Part shown: piece after piece, positions 16,470 through 25,300 of the stretch
How positions within the stretch are numbered: the stretch's first letter is position 1
How the letters are laid out: each line of letters begins with the position of its first letter
Source of the DNA: Shewanellaceae bacterium UBA2521
GTDB lineage: Bacteria; Pseudomonadota; Gammaproteobacteria; Enterobacterales; Shewanellaceae
Assembly: GCA_002341165.1 (NCBI GenBank)
Contig: DDNL01000007.1
Location: 2,075-43,945, forward strand
Direction: 5' to 3'
Length of the DNA: 41,871 bases
Notes under the pieces: model-generated
What the model saw: the letters and a program-made list of their open reading frames with translations, nothing else
What the model was told of the DNA's origin: nothing
Database searches by the model: none
Program-made: the position numbers and the translations under genes

Positions 16470-17324
16470 TTATGCGGTGAGCCTCGATTCGATACGCATA
16501 GATAAATCCAGAGCGCGAACATGTTTTGTAAGAGCGCCTACCGAAATAAAATCAACGCCTGTTTGTGCAAAGCTGGTGATGGTTTCTAGTGTGACATTAC
16601 CAGATACTTCAAGTAGAGCTTGCTGGTTATTAATATGCACAGCTTCTTGCATCATAGGAATATCAAAATTATCGAGCATAATGATATCCGCTTGTGCTTT
16701 AAGTGCTTGGCGTAGCTCATCTAGTGTTTCAACTTCAACCTCTACAGTTTTATCTGGATGAAGAAGGCGAGCTTGTTGCACAGCCGCATTAATACCACCA
16801 CATGCCATAATATGGTTTTCTTTAATTAAGAAGGCATCAAAGAGCCCCATGCGATGATTACGTCCACCTGCACAAGATACGGCATACTTTTGTGCTTGAC
16901 GTAAGCCAGGAATTGTTTTCCGTGTATCAAGAAGTTGTGTTTTGAATGGTGCCAAGGCTGTGATATAACTTTGAGTTAAGCTTGCAACACCCGAGAGAGT
17001 TTGAATGAAGTTCATTGCGGTACGCTCACCTGTTAAAATCATGCGAGCAGGCCCTGATAACATACAAAGCACTTGATCGGCTTTGATCTGCTCTCCATCT
17101 TGGACAAGCCATTTGAGTTGGACTTGATCACCGAGTTGCTTGAACACTTCATCAGCCCAAGCTTGGCCGCAAAAGAGACCCGCTTCACGAGAAATGAGAC
17201 GTGCGACGACATGCTGATCCTGAGGAATCAGTTGTGCTGTTAAATCTCCCTTTTCAGGCGGTAGGTGATTTAAATCTTCACTTAAAGCGAAGGCAACCTG
17301 TTGACATATATCAGGTGTTTGCAT
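16470..17324 (-). CDS. nadC: Nicotinate-nucleotide pyrophosphorylase (carboxylating)
   Basis: NadC (quinolinate phosphoribosyltransferase) turns quinolinate and PRPP into nicotinate mononucleotide, CO2 and pyrophosphate in de novo NAD synthesis. The 284-residue product has the family motifs LTGERTAMNFIQTLSG, LDTRKTIPGLRQ, GGRNHRMGLFDAFLIKENH and the ending VDFISVGALTKH. I chose the ATG at 17324 (MQTPDICQQ); an earlier in-frame start at 17381 would add 19 lysine-rich residues not seen in the family. It is divergent from ampD and upstream of pilA. Confidence 0.96.
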   Translation of the reverse strand: MQTPDICQQVAFALSEDLNHLPPEKGDLTAQLIPQDQHVVARLISREAGLFCGQAWADEVFKQLGDQVQLKWLVQDGEQIKADQVLCMLSGPARMILTGERTAMNFIQTLSGVASLTQSYITALAPFKTQLLDTRKTIPGLRQAQKYAVSCAGGRNHRMGLFDAFLIKENHIMACGGINAAVQQARLLHPDKTVEVEVETLDELRQALKAQADIIMLDNFDIPMMQEAVHINNQQALLEVSGNVTLETITSFAQTGVDFISVGALTKHVRALDLSMRIESRLTA

Positions 17325-17468
17325 AACTTTATGGCTCTTGTGTTTTGATTTATAAAAAAATATTATTTTAAACTTGTTCAAGAGAAATGCATAGCCTGAA
17401 GTGGCAACTTCTGGGTGATTGAGTATAAAAATAACCTAAAATATACAAATAACTTTCGTTAAGGTTGT

Positions 17469-18050
17469 ATGATGCAGAAAAAAAACAGTATGGATTCGTT
17501 TTCGGATACAACAGGGTGGTACCCAGATCTTGCACAATGTCGGGTTTCTCCTCACTACGATGAAAGACCTGATCCAAAAGATATTAGTTTGTTGGTAATA
17601 CATAATATTAGCTTACCAGCAGGTGAATTTAATCAGCCTTATGTGGATCAGCTTTTCATGGGCGATATTGATGATCAAAGCCCTAAAGCTCTACATGAGT
17701 TGATTGGCTTACGTGTTTCGGCGCATTTTTTTATACGTAGAGAGGGCGCGATTATCCAGTACGTACCCATACATCATCGTGCTTGGCATGCAGGTGTCTC
17801 TTCTTTTGAAGGTCGTCAAGCCTGTAATGATTTTTCTTTAGGTATTGAACTTGAAGGAACAGATGATATACCTTATACATCAAAGCAGTACGAAGCTTTA
17901 GTGAGATTAACACAACGCGTTATGCATGACTGTCCTAAAATTAAAGTATCTCATATCGTTGGGCATCGAGATATTGCACCAGATAGAAAAACAGATCCAG
18001 GAGACGCATTTGATTGGGCTTATTATTTAGCACAATTAGAGCAGAATTAA
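17469..18050 (+). CDS. ampD: 1,6-anhydro-N-acetylmuramyl-L-alanine amidase
   Basis: AmpD cleaves the peptide from anhydro-muropeptides in the cytoplasm during peptidoglycan recycling, which also keeps AmpR-controlled beta-lactamase low where present. The 193-residue protein aligns with E. coli AmpD through SPHYDERP and VIHNISLPAGEFNQP. Zinc ligands are His45, His166 and Asp176; catalytic Glu127 and Lys174 are also present (GHRDIAPDRKTDPG). Two tandem ATGs (17469, 17472) could start it. No signal peptide is seen, as expected for the cytoplasmic enzyme. Confidence 0.95.
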   Translation: MMQKKNSMDSFSDTTGWYPDLAQCRVSPHYDERPDPKDISLLVIHNISLPAGEFNQPYVDQLFMGDIDDQSPKALHELIGLRVSAHFFIRREGAIIQYVPIHHRAWHAGVSSFEGRQACNDFSLGIELEGTDDIPYTSKQYEALVRLTQRVMHDCPKIKVSHIVGHRDIAPDRKTDPGDAFDWAYYLAQLEQN

Positions 18051-18078
18051 ATCTTGTGATGACATTGAGTATATTCAG

Positions 18079-18951
18079 ATGACTTTATTTACATCATTGG
18101 TCTTGTTAGTTTTATTTAAGTTTAATTTATTTCAACAAAGACTCTCTCTCACCCATGGTCTTCAATGGTGTTTAGGTAAATATTTGCCAGATGAAAAAAT
18201 AATTCAGCCTCGATATTTCTGGGCGATACTCTTTGTTCCTGCTGTGAGTATTTTTCTCGGCTTATTTATTTTAAATTTTTTACTGCCTTACTTTTTTGGT
18301 TCAGTTCTGATTTTGGTCATTTGGGTGGGTGTCGCTTATCTATGCTTTAATCATCGGTTTATTCAAGACAAGGTTGTTTTAGCACATGAGACTTTGGAAC
18401 AAGATGATACAGGTGGTGCGTTAAAGCATGCGCATGATATTGATCATGATGTTGATAGCTTTTTGATAGATAAAGATAAAATGGGACTTTATATTGGACA
18501 TTTATCCATTTGGGTGAATTATCGATACATTGCAACAAGATTATTTTATTTAATGTTTGGTGGTATGTTTGCGCCTGCTTTATTATTTTTTTACTGTACT
18601 TGTTGTTTTATTCAAGATCATTTTTATAAACATCAACTTGACTATAAAACTATAGATAAAATTTTATTTTTCTTAGATTGGCTACCCACGAGACTTATAT
18701 CTTGTAGTTATTTATTAACGGGACATTTTACACGAGGAGCGGTCGTTTGGATGCAGTATGCTTTATTACCTCTTACACCTTCCATTAAAATTATCTTATC
18801 TGTATCAGAAGCTGCTCTTTTATCTAAGCAAGATTTAAAAAATGAAACGCAACAATATATTGCTGATACTTTTTTCCAACTTTCCCATAGAACATCGATT
18901 TTAGTTTTAGTTGTGATTGCACTTTTTACTATTGTGGGGATTTTGCGTTAG
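18079..18951 (+). CDS. ampE: AmpE-like inner-membrane protein
   Basis: This 290-residue membrane protein has hydrophobic segments near residues 3-16, 47-70, 73-92, 155-178 and 270-288. An acidic cytosolic loop lies between (DDTGGALKHAHDIDHDVDS). Position 28 bases after ampD, length near 284 and the start pattern FNLFQQRLSLTHGLQWCLGK support AmpE, a proposed sensory partner of AmpD whose function is still unsettled. The body is divergent, so the name rests partly on context. Confidence 0.85.
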   Translation: MTLFTSLVLLVLFKFNLFQQRLSLTHGLQWCLGKYLPDEKIIQPRYFWAILFVPAVSIFLGLFILNFLLPYFFGSVLILVIWVGVAYLCFNHRFIQDKVVLAHETLEQDDTGGALKHAHDIDHDVDSFLIDKDKMGLYIGHLSIWVNYRYIATRLFYLMFGGMFAPALLFFYCTCCFIQDHFYKHQLDYKTIDKILFFLDWLPTRLISCSYLLTGHFTRGAVVWMQYALLPLTPSIKIILSVSEAALLSKQDLKNETQQYIADTFFQLSHRTSILVLVVIALFTIVGILR

Positions 18952-19232
18952 TTTACTGAAATTTTGCTTGAATATTGCATGATTTACTTTGTCACGTTGG
19001 ATTTTACGTTTTTCTTCTGGTAGAGTATCGGCAATTAAATTTAATGTGGCTTTTAAATAGCATTAAAAAATTTTAGTTAAGCTTCAACGTAGGCGCTGTA
19101 AGCGCTTAGTTAAAAAAGTACATTATATTTAGAAGTTTTTTTGATATCAAGCCTCCTTAACAAATGTGTTTAAAGAGGCTATAGCAAGCGGTAAGCGTGT
19201 TATAATCCTAACTTGTAGCTTCCCTTAGCTTG

Positions 19233-19238
19233 TATAAT
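19233..19238 (+). promoter_or_regulatory. Candidate proximal aceE promoter, -10 element
   Basis: A consensus TATAAT followed by GCGC sits so that transcription would start at the foot of the long hairpin. No consensus -35 lies at the right distance (the best is a poor ACTTGT), so an activator or a weak promoter is implied. Confidence 0.45.
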
Positions 19239-19240
19239 GC

Positions 19241-19300
19241 GCATAAAGTTGCAAGTACTTTTATTCAAGAGTACATGCACTTTATGCTTTTGTGTGTTTT
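19241..19300 (+). other. Very stable leader hairpin followed by T-rich sequence
   Basis: Bases 19241-19262 pair with 19267-19287 in a stem of about 20 bp with one bulged base, one mismatch and one G.T pair, closing a 4-base loop. The T-rich run TTTTGTGTGTTTT (19288-19300) follows, which is terminator-like. It begins about where a transcript from the -10 at 19233 would start and lies 158 bases before the aceE ATG. It could be an attenuator, a short terminated RNA, or a 5' stability element. Confidence 0.6.
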
Positions 19301-19457
19301 AACTGAAGCAGTGAACATACAAAGGATGATTCGTCGCAGCGGAGACTGTATAGATGGTGTAGTAACTGAGTGATTTCAAGCATTGCATTGATTAATGCTA
19401 TAGTTTTCTACATTAATGTAAGTAGATAATTGATTTTTGATAATAAAGGCAAGAGAC

Positions 19458-22127
19458 ATGGCGACAGTATCACCCCATGATATCGACCCACAAGAAACTC
19501 AAGAATGGCTTGATGCACTAGAGTCAGTGATTGATGTGGATGGTTTTGAAAGAGCACAGTTCATTTTAGGTCAGGTTATAAATAGAGCCCGCCAAGGTGG
19601 TTGTGCATTATCAGGTGAAGCGACAACAGCTTATATCAACACAGTTTCTACAGCAGAGCAACCTCAGATGCCTGGTGATAGAAAGTTAGAAGAGCGTATT
19701 CGTTCCATCATTCGTTGGAATGCAATGGCCCTTGTTTTACGTGGATCAAAAAAAGATCTCGAACTAGGTGGTCATATCGCAAGTTTTGCTTCAAGTGAAG
19801 CGTTATACGATGTATGCTTCAATCACTTTTTCCGTGCTCCAAATGAAAAAGATGGTGGAGACTTAGTTTACTATCAAGGTCACATTTCTCCTGGTATTTA
19901 TGCGCGTTCTTTCTTAGAAGGCCGTTTAACTTCTGCTCAACTTGATAACTTCCGTCAAGAAGTTGATGGTAAAGGTATTTCTTCTTATCCTCATCCTAAG
20001 CTGATGCCTGATTACTGGCAGTTCCCAACAGTTTCTATGGGGCTTGGACCTATGCAAGCTATCTATCAAGCTCGTTTCTTACGTTACCTAACGAACAGAG
20101 GTTTGAAAGATTGCTCTGAGCAAATGATTTATTGCTTTATGGGTGATGGTGAGTGTGATGAGCCTGAATCATTGGGCGCTATTACTTTAGCTGCGCGTGA
20201 AAAACTTGATAACCTTGTTTTTATTGTAAACTGTAACTTACAGCGTCTTGATGGTCCTGTTCGTGGTAACTCGAAAGTTATTCAAGAGTTAGAAGGCTTA
20301 TTTTCTGGCGCAGGCTGGGATGTAGTCAAAGTGATTTGGGGTTCTGAGTGGGATGCCTTACTTGAAAAAGATACTTCAGGTAAATTACTACAGCTGATGC
20401 AAGAAACGGTCGATGGTGCATACCAAGACTTTGCTTCTAAAGATGGCGCTTACATGCGTGAGCATTTCTTTGGTCAATATCCAGAAACAGCTGCTTTAGT
20501 TCAAGATATGTCAGATGATGAAATCTTTGCTCTAAAACGTGGTGGACACGATCCTGAGAAAGTTTATGCGGCATTTTCAAAAGCACAAGATAAGAATGGT
20601 AAGCCTACTCTTATCCTACCTAAAACAATTAAAGGTTTTGGTATGGGTGCAGCAGCAGAAGGACGTAATATTGCACACCAAGTTAAAAAACTAGAGCAAG
20701 ATTCAGTACGCCATTACCGTGATCGTTTTGATATTCCTGTTGCTGATGAAGATTTAGCGGATATTCCTTATTATCACCCAGGTGCTGATTCACCTGAAGT
20801 GAAGTATATGCTTGAAAGACGTGAAGCATTAAAAGGCTTTACACCAGCGCGCTTAGAAAAGTTCAGTGACGCTTTGACTGTGCCTCAGTTGAGTGCCTTT
20901 GACGCGGTCTTGAAAGGTACAGGTGATCGTGAAGTCTCTACAACTATGTCTTTTGTACGTATTATGGCAACCTTGCTTAAAGATAAGAACATCGGTAAGC
21001 GTGTTGTACCTATTATTCCTGATGAAGCGCGTACATTCGGTATGGAAGGTTTATTCCGTCAAGTAGGTATCTATTCAAGTGCGGGACAAAACTATACACC
21101 GCAAGATAAAGATCAGATGGCTTATTACCGTGAAGATGTAAAAGGTCAAGTTCTACAAGAAGGTATCAATGAATTAGGTGCTATGTCATCTTGGTTGAAT
21201 GCAGCAACAAGTTATTCAACGAATGATTGTCCTATGATTCCGTTCTATATTTACTATTCTATGTTTGGCTTCCAGCGTGTCGGTGACATGGCTTGGGCTG
21301 CAGGTGATATGCGTGCCCGTGGTTTCCTATTAGGTGCTACAGCAGGTCGCACAACGCTTAATGGTGAAGGTTTACAGCATCAAGATGGACATTCGCATAT
21401 CCAAGCAGGTGTCATTCCAAACTGTATTACTTATGATCCAACATATGCTTATGAAGTTGCAACGATTGTACAAAACGGTATTGAGCGTATGTACGGTCCA
21501 GAGCAAGAAGATATTTTCTTCTACTTAACGCTTATGAATGAGAATTACGTTCATCCTCAAATGCCAGAAGGTATTGAAGAGGGAATCTTAAAAGGTATTT
21601 ACTCACTTGAAACAGTGAAGCCTAATGCTGCAAAAGCTCAAGTGCAGTTACTAGGTTGTGGTACAATTTTAGAGCAGGTGCGTCAAGCAGCTCAGATCTT
21701 AGCTGAAGATTTTGCTATCGAATCAGAAGTATTTAGTGTGACGAGCTTTAATGAGTTGGCAAGAGATGGTCAATCTTGTGAGCGCCACAATATGCTTCAT
21801 GCTGATGAAGGTAGACAAAAACCTTACATCACACAAGTTTTGTCAAGCGACAGAGCTGTTGTTGCAGCAACCGATTACATGAAGAGCTATGCAGAGCAAG
21901 TGCGTGCTTATGTACCGACAGATTATAAAGTTTTGGGTACAGATGGTTTTGGTCGCTCAGATAGCCGTGAGAACTTACGTGATCATTTTGAAGTCAGTGC
22001 TCAGTTTATCGTGATTGCAACCTTAAAAACATTAGCAGATAGAAATGAAGTACCTATGGAGCTTGTAAAAGACACCTTGAAAAAGTACAACATTGATTCT
22101 AATAAAGTAAATCCATTATTTGCCTAA
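19458..22127 (+). CDS. aceE: Pyruvate dehydrogenase E1 component (homodimeric)
   Basis: AceE decarboxylates pyruvate with thiamine diphosphate and reductively acetylates the lipoyl arm of AceF. The 889-residue product is very close to E. coli (887). It shows the thiamine-binding FMGDGECDEPES region (around residues 228-240), GNSKVIQELEGLF, and the C-terminal GFGRSDSRENLRDHFEV. I chose the ATG at 19458 (MATVSPHDIDPQETQEW) because it matches the family N terminus and has AAAGG upstream; an in-frame start at 19437 would add seven residues. aceF follows after 13 bases. Confidence 0.97.
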   Translation: MATVSPHDIDPQETQEWLDALESVIDVDGFERAQFILGQVINRARQGGCALSGEATTAYINTVSTAEQPQMPGDRKLEERIRSIIRWNAMALVLRGSKKDLELGGHIASFASSEALYDVCFNHFFRAPNEKDGGDLVYYQGHISPGIYARSFLEGRLTSAQLDNFRQEVDGKGISSYPHPKLMPDYWQFPTVSMGLGPMQAIYQARFLRYLTNRGLKDCSEQMIYCFMGDGECDEPESLGAITLAAREKLDNLVFIVNCNLQRLDGPVRGNSKVIQELEGLFSGAGWDVVKVIWGSEWDALLEKDTSGKLLQLMQETVDGAYQDFASKDGAYMREHFFGQYPETAALVQDMSDDEIFALKRGGHDPEKVYAAFSKAQDKNGKPTLILPKTIKGFGMGAAAEGRNIAHQVKKLEQDSVRHYRDRFDIPVADEDLADIPYYHPGADSPEVKYMLERREALKGFTPARLEKFSDALTVPQLSAFDAVLKGTGDREVSTTMSFVRIMATLLKDKNIGKRVVPIIPDEARTFGMEGLFRQVGIYSSAGQNYTPQDKDQMAYYREDVKGQVLQEGINELGAMSSWLNAATSYSTNDCPMIPFYIYYSMFGFQRVGDMAWAAGDMRARGFLLGATAGRTTLNGEGLQHQDGHSHIQAGVIPNCITYDPTYAYEVATIVQNGIERMYGPEQEDIFFYLTLMNENYVHPQMPEGIEEGILKGIYSLETVKPNAAKAQVQLLGCGTILEQVRQAAQILAEDFAIESEVFSVTSFNELARDGQSCERHNMLHADEGRQKPYITQVLSSDRAVVAATDYMKSYAEQVRAYVPTDYKVLGTDGFGRSDSRENLRDHFEVSAQFIVIATLKTLADRNEVPMELVKDTLKKYNIDSNKVNPLFA

Positions 22128-22140
22128 GAGATTGATAGAA

Positions 22141-23754
22141 ATGGCTGAATTAAAAGAAGTTATTGTTCCTGACATTGGAAGTGATGAAGTTGAAGTGATT
22201 GAGCTTTGCGTACAAGTTGGCGATGAGGTAGAAGCAGAGTCTTCTATCTTAACCGTTGAAACAGACAAAGCTACTATGGATATTCCAGCACCTTTCGCAG
22301 GTGTTATCAAAGAGTTAAAAGTGAATGTGGGCGATAAAGTCTCACAGGGCACTTTGATTGCTATGATTGAGTCAGGTGCAGCAGCCGATGCAGCACCCGC
22401 CGTTGATTCTGCTCCTGCTGTAGAAGCTGCGCCCGCAGCAAGCTCAGCATCGCAAGTCATCGAAGTGAAAGTACCTAATATTGATACAACCGATGCTGAG
22501 ATCATCGAAGTATTGGTTGCGGTAGGTGACGTGATCGAAGCTGATACAAGCGTGATCACGGTTGAAACAGACAAAGCTTCCATGGACGTACCTAGCTCTG
22601 ATGCAGGTACAGTGAAAGAATTAAAAGTGAATTTAGGTGACAAAGTCTCTGAAGGTTCTGTAATGCTTTTACTTGAAGTTCAAGGTCAAGCCGTAGCAGC
22701 TCCAGCTGCGAAAGCAGAGCCTGCTCAAGCAGCACCTGTATCTGCTCCAGCGAAAGCAGAGCCTGCTCAAGCGGCACCTGTATCTGCTCCAGCGAAGGCT
22801 GAACCAGCACAAGCATTAAGTGCAGCTCAGGAAGCGTCATTGTCGCATGCCTCACCTTCTGTGCGTCGTATTGCGCGTGAGTTTGGTGTCGATTTAGGTG
22901 ATGTTGCCGGTTCAGGTCGCAAGAAGCGTATTATCAAAGAAGATGTACAAGCTTACGTGAAGAGTATGATTGCACGTGCTAAGTCAGGTGGTGGTGCAGG
23001 CACGGGTAACTTTAGTGTACTTGAAGCACCTAAAGTTGATTTTTCTAAGTTTGGTGCAGTAGAAGAGATTCCTTTGACGCGTATTCAAAAAATCTCAGGA
23101 CCTAACTTACATCGCAATTGGGTTACGATACCACATGTAACACAGTTTGATGAAGCTGATATCACTGAACTTGAAGCGTTCCGCAAAGAACAAAATGCTC
23201 AGCTTGGTAAACAAGAAGCAGGCTTTAAAGTCACACCTCTTGTCTTTATGATGAAGGCGGTTGCGAAAACTTTGGCGCAGTTCCCTGTATTTAATTCAAG
23301 CTTAAGTGCTGATGGTCAAAGTTTAATTCAGAAGAAGTATTTCCATATTGGTATTGCAGTTGATACGCCTAATGGTCTTGTTGTGCCGGTTGTGCGCGAT
23401 GTAGATCAAAAAGGTGTGTATGAGTTATCAAAAGAGCTTCTTCAGATCTCAAAGAAAGCACGTGATGGCAAGCTAACAGGTGCAGATATGCAAGGCAGTT
23501 GCTTTACTATATCCAGCCTAGGTGGCATAGGTGGCACGGCATTTACACCGATTGTGAATGCGCCAGATGTCGCTATTTTGGGTGTTTCTAAGTCTGAAAT
23601 TAAACCAAAGTGGGATGGTAAAGCGTTTCAACCTCGTTTGATGTTGCCTTTATCACTTTCTTATGACCACCGTGTAATTGATGGTGCATTGGCTGCAAAA
23701 TTCTCTGTTACTTTGTCAGGCATGTTGTCGGATATTCGCAAGATAATTTTGTAA
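22141..23754 (+). CDS. aceF: Pyruvate dehydrogenase E2, dihydrolipoamide acetyltransferase, two lipoyl domains
   Basis: AceF forms the cubic core and moves acetyl groups to CoA. The 537-residue product has two lipoyl domains, each with its target lysine (VETDKATMD near residue 43 and VETDKASMD near 145), against three in E. coli. An Ala/Pro-rich linker (about 180-230) follows, then the E3/E1-binding domain (HASPSVRRIAREFGVDLG) and the catalytic domain ending SYDHRVIDGALAAKF with the active His and Asp. I chose the ATG at 22141 over an in-frame start 21 bases upstream that overlaps aceE. Confidence 0.97.
   Translation: MAELKEVIVPDIGSDEVEVIELCVQVGDEVEAESSILTVETDKATMDIPAPFAGVIKELKVNVGDKVSQGTLIAMIESGAAADAAPAVDSAPAVEAAPAASSASQVIEVKVPNIDTTDAEIIEVLVAVGDVIEADTSVITVETDKASMDVPSSDAGTVKELKVNLGDKVSEGSVMLLLEVQGQAVAAPAAKAEPAQAAPVSAPAKAEPAQAAPVSAPAKAEPAQALSAAQEASLSHASPSVRRIAREFGVDLGDVAGSGRKKRIIKEDVQAYVKSMIARAKSGGGAGTGNFSVLEAPKVDFSKFGAVEEIPLTRIQKISGPNLHRNWVTIPHVTQFDEADITELEAFRKEQNAQLGKQEAGFKVTPLVFMMKAVAKTLAQFPVFNSSLSADGQSLIQKKYFHIGIAVDTPNGLVVPVVRDVDQKGVYELSKELLQISKKARDGKLTGADMQGSCFTISSLGGIGGTAFTPIVNAPDVAILGVSKSEIKPKWDGKAFQPRLMLPLSLSYDHRVIDGALAAKFSVTLSGMLSDIRKIIL
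22708..22820 (+). repeat. 42-bp tandem repeat in the aceF linker
   Basis: About 2.6 copies of a 42-bp unit (starts at 22708, 22750 and 22792) encode AKAEPAQAAPVSAP. The first two copies are nearly identical at DNA level, which suggests recent duplication; the third has drifted. Ala/Pro-rich linkers give lipoyl domains their swinging mobility, so copy number may vary without loss of function. Confidence 0.9.
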
Positions 23755-23806
23755 GTAAAAGTAGTTACTGTAACTCTTAGAGCAGTACCTTTTTAAGGTT
23801 GGAGTT

Positions 23807-23834
23807 GTGCTCAACGTATAATCAAGTTGAGCAC
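23807..23834 (+). promoter_or_regulatory. Inverted repeat framing a -10 element upstream of lpd
   Basis: A perfect 9-bp inverted repeat (GTGCTCAAC at 23807-23815, GTTGAGCAC at 23826-23834) surrounds a 10-base centre that contains TATAAT (23817-23822). It lies in the 119-base aceF-lpd gap. E. coli lpd also has its own promoter in this gap. The layout could be an operator over an lpd promoter, or an RNA hairpin; no T run follows. No good -35 is visible. Confidence 0.5.
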
Positions 23835-23873
23835 TTCATGTCAAAAGGAATGAAAGAAACGACAGAGGATAAA

Positions 23874-25298
23874 ATGGCAAAAGAATTAAAAGCACAGGTC
23901 GTTGTATTGGGCTCAGGTCCTGGCGGCTACTCTGCAGCATTTCGTGCAGCAGATTTAGGGTTGGATACAGTATTAGTTGAGCGTTTTGATACGCTTGGCG
24001 GAGTATGTTTAAATGTAGGCTGTATTCCATCAAAAGCATTATTACATTTAGCTAAGGTCATAGACGAATCTCAAGTAGTTTCTGATCATGGGATTAAGTT
24101 TTCTAAGCCTAAGATAGACCTTGCACAAGTAAGAGCGCATAAAGAGAAAGTAGTAGGCCAGCTTACAGGTGGTCTTGCAAGCATGTCGAAGATGCGTAAA
24201 GTGAACGTAGTCCGAGGCTATGGTAAATTTACTGGCTCGCATACACTTGTTGTTGAAGGGCAAGATGGCGCGACGACGATTAACTTTGAGCATGCCATTA
24301 TTGCAGCAGGTTCAAAGCCGATTCAACTTCCTTTTATTCCACATGAAGATCCACGTATTTGGGACTCTACAGGCGCACTTGAGCTCAAAGAAATTCCAAA
24401 TAAACTTCTCATTATGGGTGGTGGTATCATTGGCCTAGAAATGGGCAGTGTATATCATGCTTTAGGCTCTAGAGTGGAAGTGGTCGAAATGTTGGATCAA
24501 GTCATTCCTGCAGCGGACAAAGACATAGTCAAAGTATTTACAAAGCGTATGTCTTCTAAATTTAAGTTTATGCTTGAGACTAAAGTTGAAGCGGTTGAAG
24601 CGAAAGACGATGGTATTCATGTTACGATGAGCGGGAAAAATGCGCCAGCATCAGCAGAAGTGTATGACGCTGTATTGGTGGCTATTGGTCGTACGCCAAA
24701 TGGTAAACTTATTGATGCTGAAAAAGCAGGTGTCGCGGTAGACGAGCGTGGTTTTATTCATGTAGATAAGCAAATGCGTACTAACGTCAATCATATCTTC
24801 GCTATTGGCGATATTGTTGGCCAGCCTATGCTTGCGCATAAAGCCGTGCATGAAGCGCATGTTGCAGCGGAAGTGATCTCGGGTAAAAAACATTACTTTG
24901 ATCCGAAAGTGATTCCATCAATTGCTTATACTGATCCTGAAGTAGCTTGGGTCGGCGTGACAGAAAAAGAAGCGAAAGCACAAGGTATCGCTTATGAAAC
25001 AGCTGTATTCCCTTGGGCTGCAAGTGGTCGAGCTATTGCATCAGACGCATCAGATGGTATGACGAAACTCATTTTTGAGAAAGAATCACACCGTGTGATT
25101 GGCGGCGCCGTAGTGGGATCCAATGGTGGTGAGCTGCTAGGTGAAATCGGCTTAGCGATTGAAATGGGTTGTGATGCTGAAGATTTAGCATTAACCATTC
25201 ATGCGCATCCAACCTTACACGAATCTGTAGGACTTGCAGCTGAAGTGTACGAAGGTTCGATAACTGATTTGCCCAATCCAAAAGCAAAGAAAAAATAA
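23874..25298 (+). CDS. lpdA: Dihydrolipoamide dehydrogenase (E3)
   Basis: E3 reoxidises the dihydrolipoyl arms of pyruvate and 2-oxoglutarate dehydrogenases, passing electrons through FAD to NAD+. The 474-residue product has the same length as E. coli Lpd. It has the FAD motif GSGPGGYSAAFRAA (residues 13-26), redox cysteines Cys45 and Cys50 (GGVCLNVGC), the NAD-binding GGGIIGLEMG and the catalytic HAHPTLHE near the C terminus. I chose the ATG at 23874 since AGAGGA lies just upstream; an in-frame start 75 bases earlier lacks support and crosses the inverted repeat. Confidence 0.97.
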   Translation: MAKELKAQVVVLGSGPGGYSAAFRAADLGLDTVLVERFDTLGGVCLNVGCIPSKALLHLAKVIDESQVVSDHGIKFSKPKIDLAQVRAHKEKVVGQLTGGLASMSKMRKVNVVRGYGKFTGSHTLVVEGQDGATTINFEHAIIAAGSKPIQLPFIPHEDPRIWDSTGALELKEIPNKLLIMGGGIIGLEMGSVYHALGSRVEVVEMLDQVIPAADKDIVKVFTKRMSSKFKFMLETKVEAVEAKDDGIHVTMSGKNAPASAEVYDAVLVAIGRTPNGKLIDAEKAGVAVDERGFIHVDKQMRTNVNHIFAIGDIVGQPMLAHKAVHEAHVAAEVISGKKHYFDPKVIPSIAYTDPEVAWVGVTEKEAKAQGIAYETAVFPWAASGRAIASDASDGMTKLIFEKESHRVIGGAVVGSNGGELLGEIGLAIEMGCDAEDLALTIHAHPTLHESVGLAAEVYEGSITDLPNPKAKKK

Positions 25299-25300
25299 AG

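Larger units (their letters stand above)
18952..19457 (+). promoter_or_regulatory. Long aceE leader region with hairpins and two -10 elements
   Basis: No gene is evident in these 506 bases. They hold an inverted repeat at 19090-19108 (8-bp stem, 3-base loop) and another at 19150-19180. An extended -10 TGTTATAAT lies at 19198-19206 and a second TATAAT at 19233-19238, followed by a GC-rich discriminator (GCGC). Next is a very long hairpin at 19241-19287. There is no pdhR gene here, unlike E. coli, and I saw no PdhR-type operator. On the minus strand 18907-19062 is an open frame of 51 codons without a start. Confidence 0.6.

Noticed and set aside
16367..16522. Longer PilA beginning at 16522
   Set aside because: The extension would overlap nadC and put 52 residues before a perfect prepilin leader, which PilD would not process normally.
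19311..19373. Possible leader peptide (15 or 20 residues) before aceE
   Set aside because: The AAAGG is directly against the ATG, leaving no spacing, and the alternative GTG has no clear ribosome-binding site. No codon run suggests attenuation.
18952..19457. PdhR operator or pdhR gene upstream of aceE
   Set aside because: No GntR-type gene is present and I found no ATTGGT/ACCAAT palindrome in the leader.
22708..22820. Short tandem repeats as a CRISPR array
   Set aside because: The units abut without spacers and lie in frame within aceF, encoding the Ala/Pro linker.
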